A stretch of DNA of 64,000 nucleotides from Patiria miniata (Eukaryota > Echinodermata > Asteroidea > Valvatida > Asterinidae). The notes below the pieces were generated by a model. It saw nothing but the letters and a program-made list of their open reading frames with translations, had not been told where the DNA came from and made no database searches. The stretch is taken from positions 13,181,730 through 13,245,729 of the forward strand of contig NW_024037059.1 of assembly GCF_015706575.1 (NCBI RefSeq), read 5' to 3'. Position 1 is the stretch's first letter. Each line of letters begins with the position of its first letter. Of the stretch, positions 32,632 through 43,021 are shown in pieces. Both the position numbers and the translations under genes were made by a program.

Positions 32632-34789
32632 CAGTTGATTAATTAAGCTTACAATAATGGAGAAAATGAATATGTATAGTACTCTAAACCACAGGATTTT
32701 GGAAAGATTTCTGATTTTATCTTTTATTATGTTTAATATTACAGAAATATATTTAAGTGTTGAATTCTAACAGAAAAGAAGAAGAAAAGGGAAGTTACGT
32801 ATAAATTCTGCATAACTGTTCTAGGATGCAAGAAGTGTGTCCGAAAGATAATGTTCTGGACAAATTTTGTTTAATGTTTGTAACATTATAATGATGAAAT
32901 GAACCAGGACGTTGAAATATTCATTGAATGATAATACCAGCTTAACATTTACAACAGTGTTCTAAAGTACATGTATGTTTCTATCATTTTCAAGAAAAAG
33001 GGTTTGTAAATGGATAACAGGGACTACTCAATTTTTAATTTAATTTCAAAACCTAAAAAAGTTTTGGCATTCCACATTTCATTTGCCACAAAATTAATCT
33101 GGTTATGTTTTCAAGGAAAATCTTTGCAATATAATCTGAGTGTAAAACTGCATTTCTATGGTCTAAATCCCGCTCCCCTTTCTTCATTCTCCAAGACAAG
33201 TTTCTTTGATAGATACCAGTAACAAGCAAGAATGTCAAACCACTTAGAAAACTCTCTGTTTTTCTATATTTTCAGAATTAGGCAGACCACTGACATATTA
33301 CATAAACATTGTATACCAAGTGCTACAGTGAATCCAATTACTTGTTGGTTACAAATTACGTCATTGATGAGCGTAACCCAAAATGGAATTTAATTTATCC
33401 CGTTGAAGCAATTTCATTCTTGGGAAAACAATTTTCTCCGTTTTATTTATCTTGGGGTCAACTCTCTCTTGGAATTGTTAAAAAATAAATGCCCTCGAAA
33501 TGCAACAAGACATGCCCTGCAAATCAAACGCATGACATTTAACAAAGAAATTGAACAGATTTCAGTCAGTATTGAATTCAATTTTTTTATGTTACATCTG
33601 GAAAAAAAACACATGAATGCATGACACCAAGCAGAATTGGTGGGTGTTTGATTCATCAATCCCTCTATTTTTAAATGCGGTGATCTGGGTTCTAATGAAA
33701 TTTGATAGAAGACGATATTGACGTGTACGTGTAACCATCTGGAGGTGTACAAGATGTTGATCATCAAATCAACAGAAGCGGAAAAAGAAGTAGTCTAGGA
33801 GGAGTAGCCATGAACATCTAAAACAAAAGCTTTTTTTTAAAGGCCTGTTCTTTTATTATTTTGACAATGTGGGCAAAACTGAACATTTCTTGTATTGATC
33901 TCGGTATGCACAACCACAATTGTCCATGGATCAGAGCTCTGTAAAGGAATTATTTACCTGGAATGCACAGGGCAAAGTCAAAGCATGGTATTTGGCTTAC
34001 TGAATCATTGACAAAAGTTTCTATTGCGAGTCTGGAGAGAAGAATTGTGAAAAGAAGGTAAAGTATCAGATATTCAGTTTGAGAGATGGAAAGAAATACC
34101 CTGGTAAAATCCTTTGAATAAGTGGTAAGCAAGTGCAAGTACTGTACACTGCCAATTGAAACATCTGTCTCCATCAAGCCTATCCGTTAATAATTGTTCA
34201 TTTTTTGGAGAGAGCATTCTTGACAGAGCTCGCAATGAACGGAACTGATGAATCGTGGATGGACGTGCACCTGTAGCAGGAAAACCAGAGCAGTAGACGG
34301 ATGTTTTACACTGTGGAGAAACCTGGATTCAAAACCATGTCGCAGAAAGGTTGCTGCCACCTAATATGCGTGTAGCATTTTAACAGAAGATTATTATAAT
34401 AATTATCACATTTATATTTTTTGAACACTAAGCAATCACTATTCGGCCGATTCTACTTAACACTGCATTTACACCCCATGAATAATTTATGCTGAAACGA
34501 TCCTTTAGAGAAGGACTTTGTATAGAATTGTTTATTTGCTATTATTATTGTAAATCCATTGTAAATGAATTGTACAAAAGTGATTTCTGAAATAAAAGGA
34601 AAATTTACTGATCAGTGAGAAGTTAATTTCCCTGAATTGACATGTATTTCAGTTCTTAACCTACTTGCAACAAGGTTTATTTATATAGGCTTGTGTCTTC
34701 TCCGAGAGGTCCACCTACCACTTTCTTTGCTACCCACACGGCTGAGGATTTGCTTGGGGCTGCAACCATGAAGGCTGGTAGTGCACTTA
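32632..34789. other. No recognised gene
   Basis: AT-rich sequence with short ORFs on both strands and no recognised motif. A short open frame without stops at about 34690-34800 (TFFATHTAEDLLGAATMKAG) could be an exon, but it has no supporting partner. Confidence 0.4.
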
Positions 34790-35035
34790 AACAACTCGTG
34801 GAAGGTTTGAGCACAACAGGCATATACAGGAAGAGGATTAAGTTGCGTCATCAGTTATCTTGACAGCTTTGCTTCTAGACAACAACCAATAACACATCAA
34901 CAGGGTTGATGTAACAAATGATCAGCATGCAAACAATGTGTGTTTATCTGCTCTTCAACTATGATGGGCAAGTCAAATGGTTCACTGTGACTTGTGAGTC
35001 AATTGGTTAAGTCTGTTGTTCAGGACAACTGGAAG
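34790..35035. repeat. Dispersed repeat, copy 1 of a pair with 40441-40680
   Basis: From AACTCGTGGAAGGTTTGAGC to GACAACTGGAAGTACTG the sequence matches 40441-40680 at about 90 percent by eye with small indels. No terminal repeats or coding capacity were found, so it is either an unclassified element or a segmental duplicate. Confidence 0.75.
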
Positions 35036-35659
35036 TACTGTAGCGGGACTGTTTGCCAGTCTAATATGTTGTTGTGCATTGCACTATGGGTAAAGCCATG
35101 CTGAGTGTTTGGCAAGATGGCTCCCAAGGGTTGATAACGCATGTTAATATATCAGTTGTTTGTCGTCCGTAGTTTCTGTGTCAATCCACCATTTCTTGAC
35201 GGAGTAGCCGTTACACTGGCTTATATATAGTCGGCAGGATGGTTTGTGGGAAGAGTGATTTTTCGGGATTTTTTTTGGCTATGTTGACTTTCGTGTCTGT
35301 GTGACTTTCATCACGTGCGTGCCAGGCATCTGCCGTCCTGAGGACAGGCCAGCGAGGCCATGCGTCAGCATAAGCAAGTCTCGGCTGTAGTGTGTGACTG
35401 TTTATGAATTCATCGTTTATACTTCAACATTCGTCCATGTACATTCTACATTATTTATGACTCTGTGACTGTCAAGTGTTATCTTTTGCTGTGAGCAGCC
35501 GGATCAGCTGTCGTGTTGACCCCACGGATGCCATGCGTCAGCATTAGCAAGTCCCGACTCGGTTTATGCGCATAGGCCCAACTGTGTATCGTTTTTCATC
35601 ATCGTGTAATGAGCAACTGGCTCTGCCGTCCTGTTGGCCTTGCCCGTTAAATTAATAGC

Positions 35660-35722
35660 AATATGACTCCGCGCCTTGTTTTTCTTTTCTTTTCCTTTTC
35701 TCCTTTTCCAGAGGGGGGCAAG
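35660..35722. mobile_element. Fragment of the 32.1-kb hAT-type MITE family
   Basis: CGCGCCTTGTTTTTCTTTTC and CTTTTCCAGAGGGGGGCAAG parallel the right half of the element at 32111-32393. Ends and target duplication are missing. Confidence 0.5.
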
Positions 35723-35779
35723 AGGTGATGTACGAGACGATGGAACTGGAAGAAAGATTTAAAGAGAGTTGAGGAACGC

Positions 35780-36082
35780 TTGGAGAAGTTTTTGAAGGAT
35801 GATGAGATGAGCACATTCAAGGATGGCAGATATGTTGACAGTGTAAGAGAGATATATCAAGATTTAATAACAATGATTGTGGGACTGCATCATGTTAAAA
35901 CGATTGTAAGAGTCGTGCTGAAGAAGATGAGTGGAAATGATCCGGATGTGGCGAGGTTGCCAAAGCACAGATTTGCAAGCTCGATGCTCCTTGAAGCGCA
36001 GGCGTTGGCCCAGATGCAGTTTGAATCTGAGATTGCCGGGTGTGGTGGCAACAACGAAGTAGAGCTACCACTACAGTGCTTG
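35780..36082 (+). CDS. ORF of unknown function, helical
   Basis: The 101-codon frame (MEKFLKDDEMSTFKDGRYVD at its start) is rich in charged and aliphatic residues and looks helical. Its tail lies in a tandemly duplicated segment. No family is recognised. It precedes, in the same direction, the exons at 36.4-37.5 kb and might be an upstream exon of that gene. Confidence 0.3.
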
Positions 36083-36352
36083 TGATGCATCACTTGCATC
36101 TGGAAAGATGCTAACGCTTGGGCTTCGACCGCAGGTATCGGGAACTGCGGAGCGCACACTGGATGGACTGAAAGAAACAGTGTGAATCTGATGCAGTGTG
36201 AATCTGAGATTGCCGGATATGGTGGCAACATCGAAGTAGAGCTACCTCTACAGTGCTTGTGATGCATCACTTGCATCTGGAAAGATGCTAACGCTTGGGC
36301 TTCGACCGCAGGTATCGGGAACTGCGGAGCACACATTGGATGGACTGAAAAA
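36012..36352. repeat. Two-copy tandem duplication, 177-bp period
   Basis: GAATCTGAGATTGCCGG through GGATGGACTGAAA occurs twice, starting near 36024 and 36201, over 90 percent alike. It overlaps the end of the preceding ORF and duplicates its last codons. Confidence 0.85.
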
Positions 36353-36428
36353 AACAGTGGAAGACATAGAAAGAAAGAGATAATGCATGTACAAAAAATG
36401 ATGTAGGCCTAGGTCTTTTGTCCTAAAA

Positions 36429-37527
36429 AGTCTTCTTTTTTGGCAGGGAAAATATTGAAGCATTCACCGAGAAAGCACTTAGAAATGTTCAGATCATGCA
36501 GTCTCATACGTTTTTGCGCAGAGAGAGTGTATGTTAAGTGTTGGGACATTTTTCAAATACATCAAAGGAAAACAATGAGAGCTGGAAAAGCAGCAAGATG
36601 ATTTGGTCGATGTGACTCCCAGCGATGACTCTGCCATGCCAAGCACGTCCATGGCCCTTGGTGTTGGGCAGAGGAATACAAAGCGACCTGCTCGGCTTTT
36701 GGATAGTGATGAAGACATCGAAATGGAAGAAACAGAACAGGTACATGCATGGGTACATGTGCGCACATAGTCTTGGCCCAAGACGCTGGTGATAGATAGT
36801 GGATTGTGCATGCTACATGTACACCTTGGGAAAATCTGAGCTTTTACTCACCATCGTCAGTTTTACGACATCGCGAACGTTGAGCCCACATTTGATACAA
36901 ACCTAGCTGCACAGAGTAATTCAGTATGGTTTCCTGACCAAAACTAGAATCCTGTTTCTTTAACATACATGCGCACCTGTGTTTCAATTTTCTTCCCCGC
37001 ATATGATGCTGCCATAACGCAGGCTTGGTGCCCTTCACTCAGAAGTCAGAACTCAGCATCTTCCTTAATTATATGGAGTGAGAACAAAGTGCACTAATGG
37101 ACAGAAACTAAAAGTTCACAATTTGTGTATACTATATACACGTAGCTACCAGTGCCTACTGCAAGTGCAACATCGTGGAACATTTTGAAAGCACTGGCTG
37201 AGGAGCAGACCCAAGCTCATCATGAACATGGCACCAAGCCTGCACCATGCACGCGGTGTGCCAAGTATGATGGATTGAAGGAAAAGTTCAGGGCCTTAAA
37301 GGTTGAAAAGCAGGGCTTGATGGTTTATAAAGGTAAATCAAAACGAACAAATACATAGCTGTAGTATATTTTGCATGTTTTTTCTCTCTTTCACTCCCAG
37401 CAATGAGTCAGTCGCGCATGCATGCAGGCACGGTCGCGGCCAGGGCCCCTCAACCGTACACAGCTACTGAGCTAGCTAGCTTGGCTCGGGGAGCTAGCAG
37501 TCCAGGGGCCGTGCACAGCCAGTACAG
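36429..37527 (+). CDS. Partial multi-exon gene: acidic segment, coiled coil, CxxC
   Basis: Likely exons are about 36450-36535 (after a TTTTTTGGCAG acceptor), 36580-36740, 37146-37332 and 37401-37527. The last three have GT donors; the phase joins from 36740 onward are consistent. The second has KRPARLLDSDEDIEMEETEQ, an arginine-lysine patch followed by an acidic run; the third has PCTRCAKYDGLKEKFRALKV, a CxxC followed by a coiled coil; the fourth is Ala/Arg/Ser-rich. The intron at 37333-37400 is only 68 bases. No 3' end was found; a MITE-like repeat begins at 37592. The order acidic stretch, coiled coil, linker resembles the N-terminal halves of BEN-domain proteins, but no BEN exon follows, so the assignment is open. 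The first exon join is uncertain. Confidence 0.45.
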
Positions 37528-37591
37528 GTAAATCTGTCTTTTATGACAGTGTCTCATACTCTGATTAAACCTATATCTATATTAAAAGTCC

Positions 37592-37875
37592 ACATTTTTT
37601 TTTTCTTTTTCTTCAGCTTGGATTGTACAGACAAGGTGGGTACTATTTTGCTTTTTTGGTGTCCTCATGTACATTGGTGGCCTCCATAATTTGCCTTGGT
37701 GCTTTCGATCATTTGCCTTTACGCAATTTCCCATTCCTTGGTGCTCTTTGGTAAAAGAGCACTGCTGTTGGAGCTACCGCGGAACATTTTGGAAAAAAAA
37801 AAGATCGACGCGCATGCTTAAAATCGACGCGCGCGCTGACCAGAGACTGGACTTATTTTTTTTTTTTTGGCCTTA
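37592..37875. mobile_element. MITE-like repeat with GGCCTTA end, copy B, left end missing
   Basis: It matches the right three quarters of the element at 21174-21555, including GGTGTCCTCATGTACATTGG and TCGACGCGCGCGCTGACCAG, and ends in the same poly-T GGCCTTA. The left terminal repeat is absent. It sits in what would be the intron after the exon ending at 37527. Confidence 0.75.
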
Positions 37876-39029
37876 AGCCCTTTAAATAACAGTCATGTCT
37901 TCCCAATCCAATATGCGGATATAATCGAACGAAACTGCTGGATAACACATGTATTGTACGTGTATTGTGAAAAAGCGAGATAGGACACAGTCACGTATGC
38001 AACCTGAAGTCACAAAAAAGGAACATATAAATATCTCCATTGCCACACTTCAAGAAATGTCCATATCTTTTTTCATAATACAAACCAAAGAAAGATGTAT
38101 TGTACTGATGGAGGCACAATGACAAAAGCCGAAGCGTATAATAGCATGTCTGTAAACATAATTACACGGATAAAGATTGTTTAAGAAAACAAGCACAATA
38201 AAAAAATAAAGAAACGGGAAAACTAACATGTTACAAAAAGCGCATAAATAACACAAAGCGCATCATAAACAACAGAGGATTGGAGTGGCGGCATGGACGA
38301 CAAAATACATATATAATGAAAGCAGCCAGTAATAATATAAGTCTTTTGTTGTCATGGCTCACATTTCTTAAGGAAAAATAAAGAAATCAGGCGATCCCGA
38401 GAAAAGTTTTAAGCATTTATTATGTGCATGTTTTTTTAATAGAAATTGGCTGTTAATTTTGTTGTGAACGTGGTGGTACGCATACCGAAAGGTCATGTTG
38501 CAAGATAGTGTAAAAATTAAATGGATGTTTTTAAATCCCTACGATTCCTGTCTTAAATTGCACCAAACTAGAACGGTGTCCGTGGTCCATCATGTATGTG
38601 TACACGCTAAGAATGGACGCTCTAGAAAACTTCAAAGAAACTCCTAGTGACATGCAAAGGCACAACGAACCGCAATAAAGCATGACATGAGGTCCATTGA
38701 ATATCTCTATTATTAGGCCTATGCATGTCGTCACCACTGAATAAAGACTAAGAAACATATCCACACACGGGTTGTTTACTGAGATCACTAGGGTTACTTA
38801 TCCAATTAACGACACAATACACTCATTGGAAGTGGGAGTCACACAAGCGTCCAAGCTAGGTGGCATCATAGATCGTCCTATAATGCCTGTATGTTATGTT
38901 TGTACATGTACAAGATAATACGGAAGGTCGAATCATTTGGTGCGCGCGGAAACTTGTGTACACACAACAAATGTACATGGTAGTTCTATTACGGGTCATC
39001 GTTTTCCCGATACACGTATTCAAGTCAAA
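37876..39029. other. No recognised gene
   Basis: AT-rich, TACATGTA-containing sequence without a supported coding frame. It separates the partial gene at 36-37.5 kb from the Tudor-like exon. Confidence 0.45.
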
Positions 39030-39367
39030 ATGTCGACAAAACCTACACTGTATGCTGGCATGCTTGTACAAGCTGTGGATCCAGCATGCGGGTTGTGGCT
39101 ACGAAGCCTAATTGTTGAACGTGAGGGAGAGGACTTTTGGGTGAAATGGACCGATTACCCGAAATCACAGAAGGCACGCGTCAAGCCCTCACACATTCGG
39201 CCTCTTGAAAAACGTCGAGTGCTGGTAAAGAAATCAAGGCTAGTGACTGGCCAATCCTGCGAAGTCCCAGAAATCTGCAGAGGGGCGACGTTGTCATCTA
39301 TCGCTGTTCAAATGGCGACCTAGGCGACAAATTTGTTGTAGACGTCAACGAAAACTTTAGGTGTGAG
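39030..39367 (+). pseudogene. Tudor-like domain 5' exon with an internal frameshift
   Basis: From an ATG at 39030 the frame reads MSTKPTLYAGMLVQAVDPAC and then LWLRSLIVEREGEDFWVKWT followed by KPSHIRPL. This is the pattern of a small barrel domain of the Tudor/MBT/chromo-barrel type: an A-x-D start, a WLR.LIVE strand, a WVKW strand and a closing IRPL. Such domains read methyl-lysine or methyl-arginine marks. Past about 39240 the better frame moves to another phase (RGDVVIYRCSNGDLGDKFVV) and ends at a GTAAGA donor at 39368. So a short frameshift or a missed micro-intron lies between. No downstream exon was joined. Domain call is by pattern and moderate. Confidence 0.45.
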
Positions 39368-39671
39368 GTAAGAAAACTTTGATCACATTGACCTCTATGC
39401 ATTGACACATTGCAGAAAGAGTAGAATTGTTTCTTTTTTTTGGGGGGGGGGGGATTGGTCGTTTTAAGCACGTAGCAACACAATTCGGTGCACAGAATCT
39501 ATATACGGGTGAAGTGAAAACTCCGATAATCAAAATACATTTCAATGAAGTACATAATTATGCAGCGCCTTGTTCATGTTAAATGCACTTCTCGGTCAAA
39601 AAAAAAAAACGAAAAATCATTACACCTGTGCTATGTTGGCAATGTCTGAAATAATGCAGTATCCAACAATG

Positions 39672-39945
39672 CACTCCCAAACGGAGTTCAAATGTCAAAA
39701 TTTGACCTTGTATTTAAGAAATCTGCCCAATTGATGCTCGGTGCAGAATGTTGACTAAGGGAATTAATATGTGGCTGGCTGGTTTCAAATGCATGCTCAT
39801 GGCAATTGTGGAAGCGTGGCCCAAACCAAATCTAGAGGTCAAGATGCAGTTGACTTGCATAATTAATGAGCCATGGTCTATTACACAGACTACCTTCCAT
39901 AAAGCTTCTTTAGGAAACGATCATTTCAGTTTAGGTTTTAAAGTT
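39672..39945. repeat. Dispersed repeat, copy 1 of a pair with 42752-43014
   Basis: From CCCAAACGGAGTTCAAATG to CAGTTTAGGTTTTAAAGT the segment matches 42752-43014 at over 90 percent, in the same orientation. One difference is an 8-base insertion (GAAGCGTG) after GGCAATTGTG. No coding capacity or terminal repeats recognised. Confidence 0.8.
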
Positions 39946-39975
39946 TAAATTTGTGGTATTTTTTTTCTTCTTTCT

Positions 39976-40090
39976 AGTACTGGGTCACGCAGGTAGTCCG
40001 AGTCATTTTCATCACAACTCGAGTCCGAGTCTGAGTCATGGAAAATGGGACTTAATTGACTCCGAGTCACGAGTCATACAAGTCTGCGAT
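39976..40090. repeat. GAGTCCGAGTC-rich segment, possible hAT terminus
   Basis: Repeated GAGTC/GACTC words (ACTCGAGTCCGAGTCTGAGTC, GACTCCGAGTCACGAGTCA) in both orientations resemble the degenerate subterminal repeats of hAT elements. No transposase is present. Confidence 0.4.
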
Positions 40091-40440
40091 GATGTTGATG
40101 ATGGAATCCAGCGAGATACCTATTTGTTGGCGTTCCTGAAGACTATTATTTTTTAAGAAATAAAATCAGTAAAAAAAAAATACGGCAAATTTGCTAATAC
40201 ATGTATTCAGTTTAAACAAATGCATGCTTACCATACTTACTTATTAACTAAAATATGACATGTATGAAGGGTGTACATGTATGTATAGGGTGTACGCGGT
40301 TTCACAGCTATACTAGAAAATGTAGATTTCAGCTTTCACAGGCATAGACATGGGATCAGAAAGAATGTAGAATCCTGAATGTAGAATCCATGTACAAGTT
40401 ACATGTAACTTTCCTTAAAAAGAAGGAAGAAATAAAATCA

Positions 40441-40680
40441 ACTCGTGGAAGGTTTAAGCACAACAGACAAATACAGGTAGAGGATTAAGTTGCGTCATCA
40501 ATAATCTCGACAGCTTTGCTTCTAAACAACAACCAATAACATATCAACAGGGTTGCAAACGATCAGCATGCAAACAATGTGTGTGATCTGCTCTTCAACT
40601 ATGATGGGCAAGACAAATGTTTAACTGTGACTTGTGAGTCAACTGGTTAAGTTCGTTGTAGAGGACGACTGGAAGTACAA
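40441..40680. repeat. Dispersed repeat, copy 2 of a pair with 34790-35035
   Basis: It carries the same order of words as the copy at 34.8 kb (TCAACTCGTGGAAGGTTTAA, CAACAGGGTTGCAAACGATC, GCATGCAAACAATGTGTGTG). A deletion of about 10 bases follows CAACAGGGTTG. Confidence 0.75.
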
Positions 40681-41089
40681 TGATACCAAAAATTGGGCTT
40701 ACACCATAAATGAATGGGATGCCATCTGCCTCTTATCTCCCAAGGGCTGTAACTTGCACAAACACTCTCATTCTCCCTATTCCATTGCAAGGTTACACTG
40801 CTCCAAATACAGATCTCATTTACCAAATGCTTGACTATGGGTACAAAAATGCATACTTACATGTAGGTTTAGTTTAGTTTACTCTGCTTTGTATCTAAGA
40901 GTTGCCTATTCTTTAACATCTTATGCCTGGTGTGCTGTTGTCTTCTCTTGTACTGCAAGTTTTGCAGGCGTACCGGTTTGCCTGTAGTGGATGTAAACAA
41001 CAGTGTATTCTAGGCAAACTGTGAATGTGGCTTAGCCAATAGCTTGACTTATTTTCCTAACGAATATTACCCATCAGTGGTGTTCTTTC

Positions 41090-41430
41090 TGGACGTCATT
41101 ACAACAGAAGTGTAAGAATCCACAAAATTGTCAGTGATGCTATGCAACGTCTCAGATGCCAGTCTTTTCTGAAGACCCTCAGAGCCGAGAAGCAAACAGA
41201 AGCATCTGATGTATAACAGGATATGCAGGCATCATTTCCAATCACACAGTACAATGATATTGTCAGAAGCAGCCAGTACTACACACTTGTGTCAAAGCGT
41301 GCTTCAATCATCCAGTCACAGTCAACAAGGCCTACTTTTTGTATTCTGGTCCTCATACATGGCGTGAGCCCTTCTTGTTTTCATTCGTCCTACAAGAGAG
41401 GGAGATTGGCTGCTTCAAGTGTCTGCTAGT
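41090..41430 (+). pseudogene. Unclassified ORF fragment, possibly transposon-derived
   Basis: The frame reads GRHYNRSVRIHKIVSDAMQR then LRCQSFLKTL, with a stop at about 41215, and continues as ITQYNDIVRSSQYYTLVSKR to a stop at 41429. The HYNR..R.HK...A..RL pattern recalls unclassified transposon-encoded proteins of invertebrates, but I cannot name a family. Confidence 0.3.
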
Positions 41431-41907
41431 GTGTGTACATGAATATAAATTGTTATTCTGTGGTCATATGTCAACTTAGTCTAACGATTATTCAATTGTC
41501 AATCATTTTAAATTGTATGAAAACAATTTTGATTATACATGTATTCATTATCAATTACATGTAGATCATTTACCAAACTCCTGTAATTTATTCTGCCCGC
41601 AGGGGTTATTTTCTGTCTTCAATTATATTAAAGGGATGTCCACTATTAAACAGCCAACATCTCAACATTCTGTGTGTGTCTTCATTTATTCACCGGGTCT
41701 TGGAGATTGACTCCCCTTCCCCAGTCCGCACTCAGGTGGGGACAACCAAGTAGGCACGCCCTTGTGTGTTACTACAATATGCATTTCACAGTTAATGACC
41801 TCGTGTCATCATTCTCTGATTGTCTCAGTGTCTCATACTCTGATTAAACCTATGAGTCCACATTTTGTTTTGTTGGTGAAGCTGCCGCTGGAAACGCAGT
41901 GTGTAAT

Positions 41908-42655
41908 TATGGAAGCAAAGTGTTGCAACTGTGAAAGGCCTCATGCCTAGACGTGGTAGAAAAATCCCCATCTCTGGAACACTGGGAAGATTTTATGTAC
42001 CCGATACAACAGCAGACATTTTAACTTCCCAGGACATTGGTACAAGTGTCACGCCTGACCATAAATGCATCTGTGGCGACTGCTCCTCATTCGTTGCTGG
42101 CATGGTAAAGGCAAGCAAAAAGTTCCATGAAAGTAAAAGCGCCTTCTCTGCGTCTACGAAAGACAGCTCATTTGTACTGACCAAAATGATTAAAAGAATT
42201 CTATATAACTTTTGTATAAAGGGAATATGAAGGGGAGGACCTCCAGGTGTATATCTGCTCAATTCTTCCACAATTTCTAGAGCACTGCTATGTGAAAAGG
42301 CAACAAGCTGCGACGAATCAAGAAAAGCTGCGGAAAGTCCAACATCAACGGCCCTCATTCAAGTTGATTTCTCGGAGATCTATACCTGCCTACACCAAGA
42401 CGAAATCCAAAGCGCACACTGGCAACAGAGTCAAGTCAGTCTATTCACGGCAGCTATTTGGTTTGAAGGTCAGCTACATCCTAAAGTCGTCGCATCTGAC
42501 AATTTAACTCATAGTAAAGACAATCATTGCATATGTTGATACTTTGTTAGAAGGTCTTCCTTCACGGTGCAGTGAAGTATCCATCTGGTCCGATGAACCT
42601 GCATCTCAATTTAAGAACAGATACGTTGCAGCCAGCATCCCCCGTTCTTAAGAAG
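41908..42655 (+). pseudogene. Decayed DDE-transposase-like ORF with zinc-finger-like start
   Basis: The segment starts MEAKCCNCERPHA, a CxxC..C..H start. After a stop it continues in another frame with SGTLGRFYVPDTTADILTSQ and KCICGDCSSFV. From about 42350 the plus strand reads QVDFSEIYTCLHQDEIQSAH, SQVSLFTAAIWFEGQLHPKV and SDNLTHSKDNH. Shifted again, it reads EVSIWSDEPASQFKNRY. The spaced DFSE, SD and WSD-PASQFKN blocks look like catalytic blocks of a DDE-type transposase common in invertebrate genomes, but I cannot name the superfamily. Several stops and frameshifts show it is dead. Confidence 0.45.
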
Positions 42656-42751
42656 CAACATGGTGGTGTTGGAGATTCCGATTGAACACTTTATAAGGAG
42701 TGACATTTACATATTTAAATAATAAACAAATCAAATCTGTTTAAAACTTTT

Positions 42752-43014
42752 CCCAAACAGAGTTCAAATTTCAAAAATTTGACCTTGTATTTATGAAATC
42801 TGCCCAATTGATGCTCGGTGCAGAAATGTTGACTAAGGGAATTAATATGTGGTTGGCTGGTTTCAAATGCACGCTCATGGCAATTGTGGCCCAAACCAAA
42901 TCTAGAGGTCAAGATGCAGTTGTCTTGCATAATTAATGAGCCATGGTCTATTACACAGACTAACTTCGATAAAGCTTCTTTAGGAAACGATCGTTTCAGT
43001 TTAGGTTTAAAGTG
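42752..43014. repeat. Dispersed repeat, copy 2 of a pair with 39672-39945
   Basis: Same sequence as at 39.7 kb in the same orientation. Its right end meets the left end of the first MULE copy at about 43015-43022, so one of the two inserted next to or into the other. Confidence 0.8.
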
Positions 43015-43021
43015 TTACCTT

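Noticed and set aside
35890..36336. 148-codon minus-strand ORF
   Set aside because: It lies on the tandem duplication, repeats itself because the DNA does, and has no splice or family support.
39357..39545. Minus-strand ORFs with a proline/lysine run
   Set aside because: They arise from a G-run and T-run just after the donor of the Tudor-like exon; no splice or family support.
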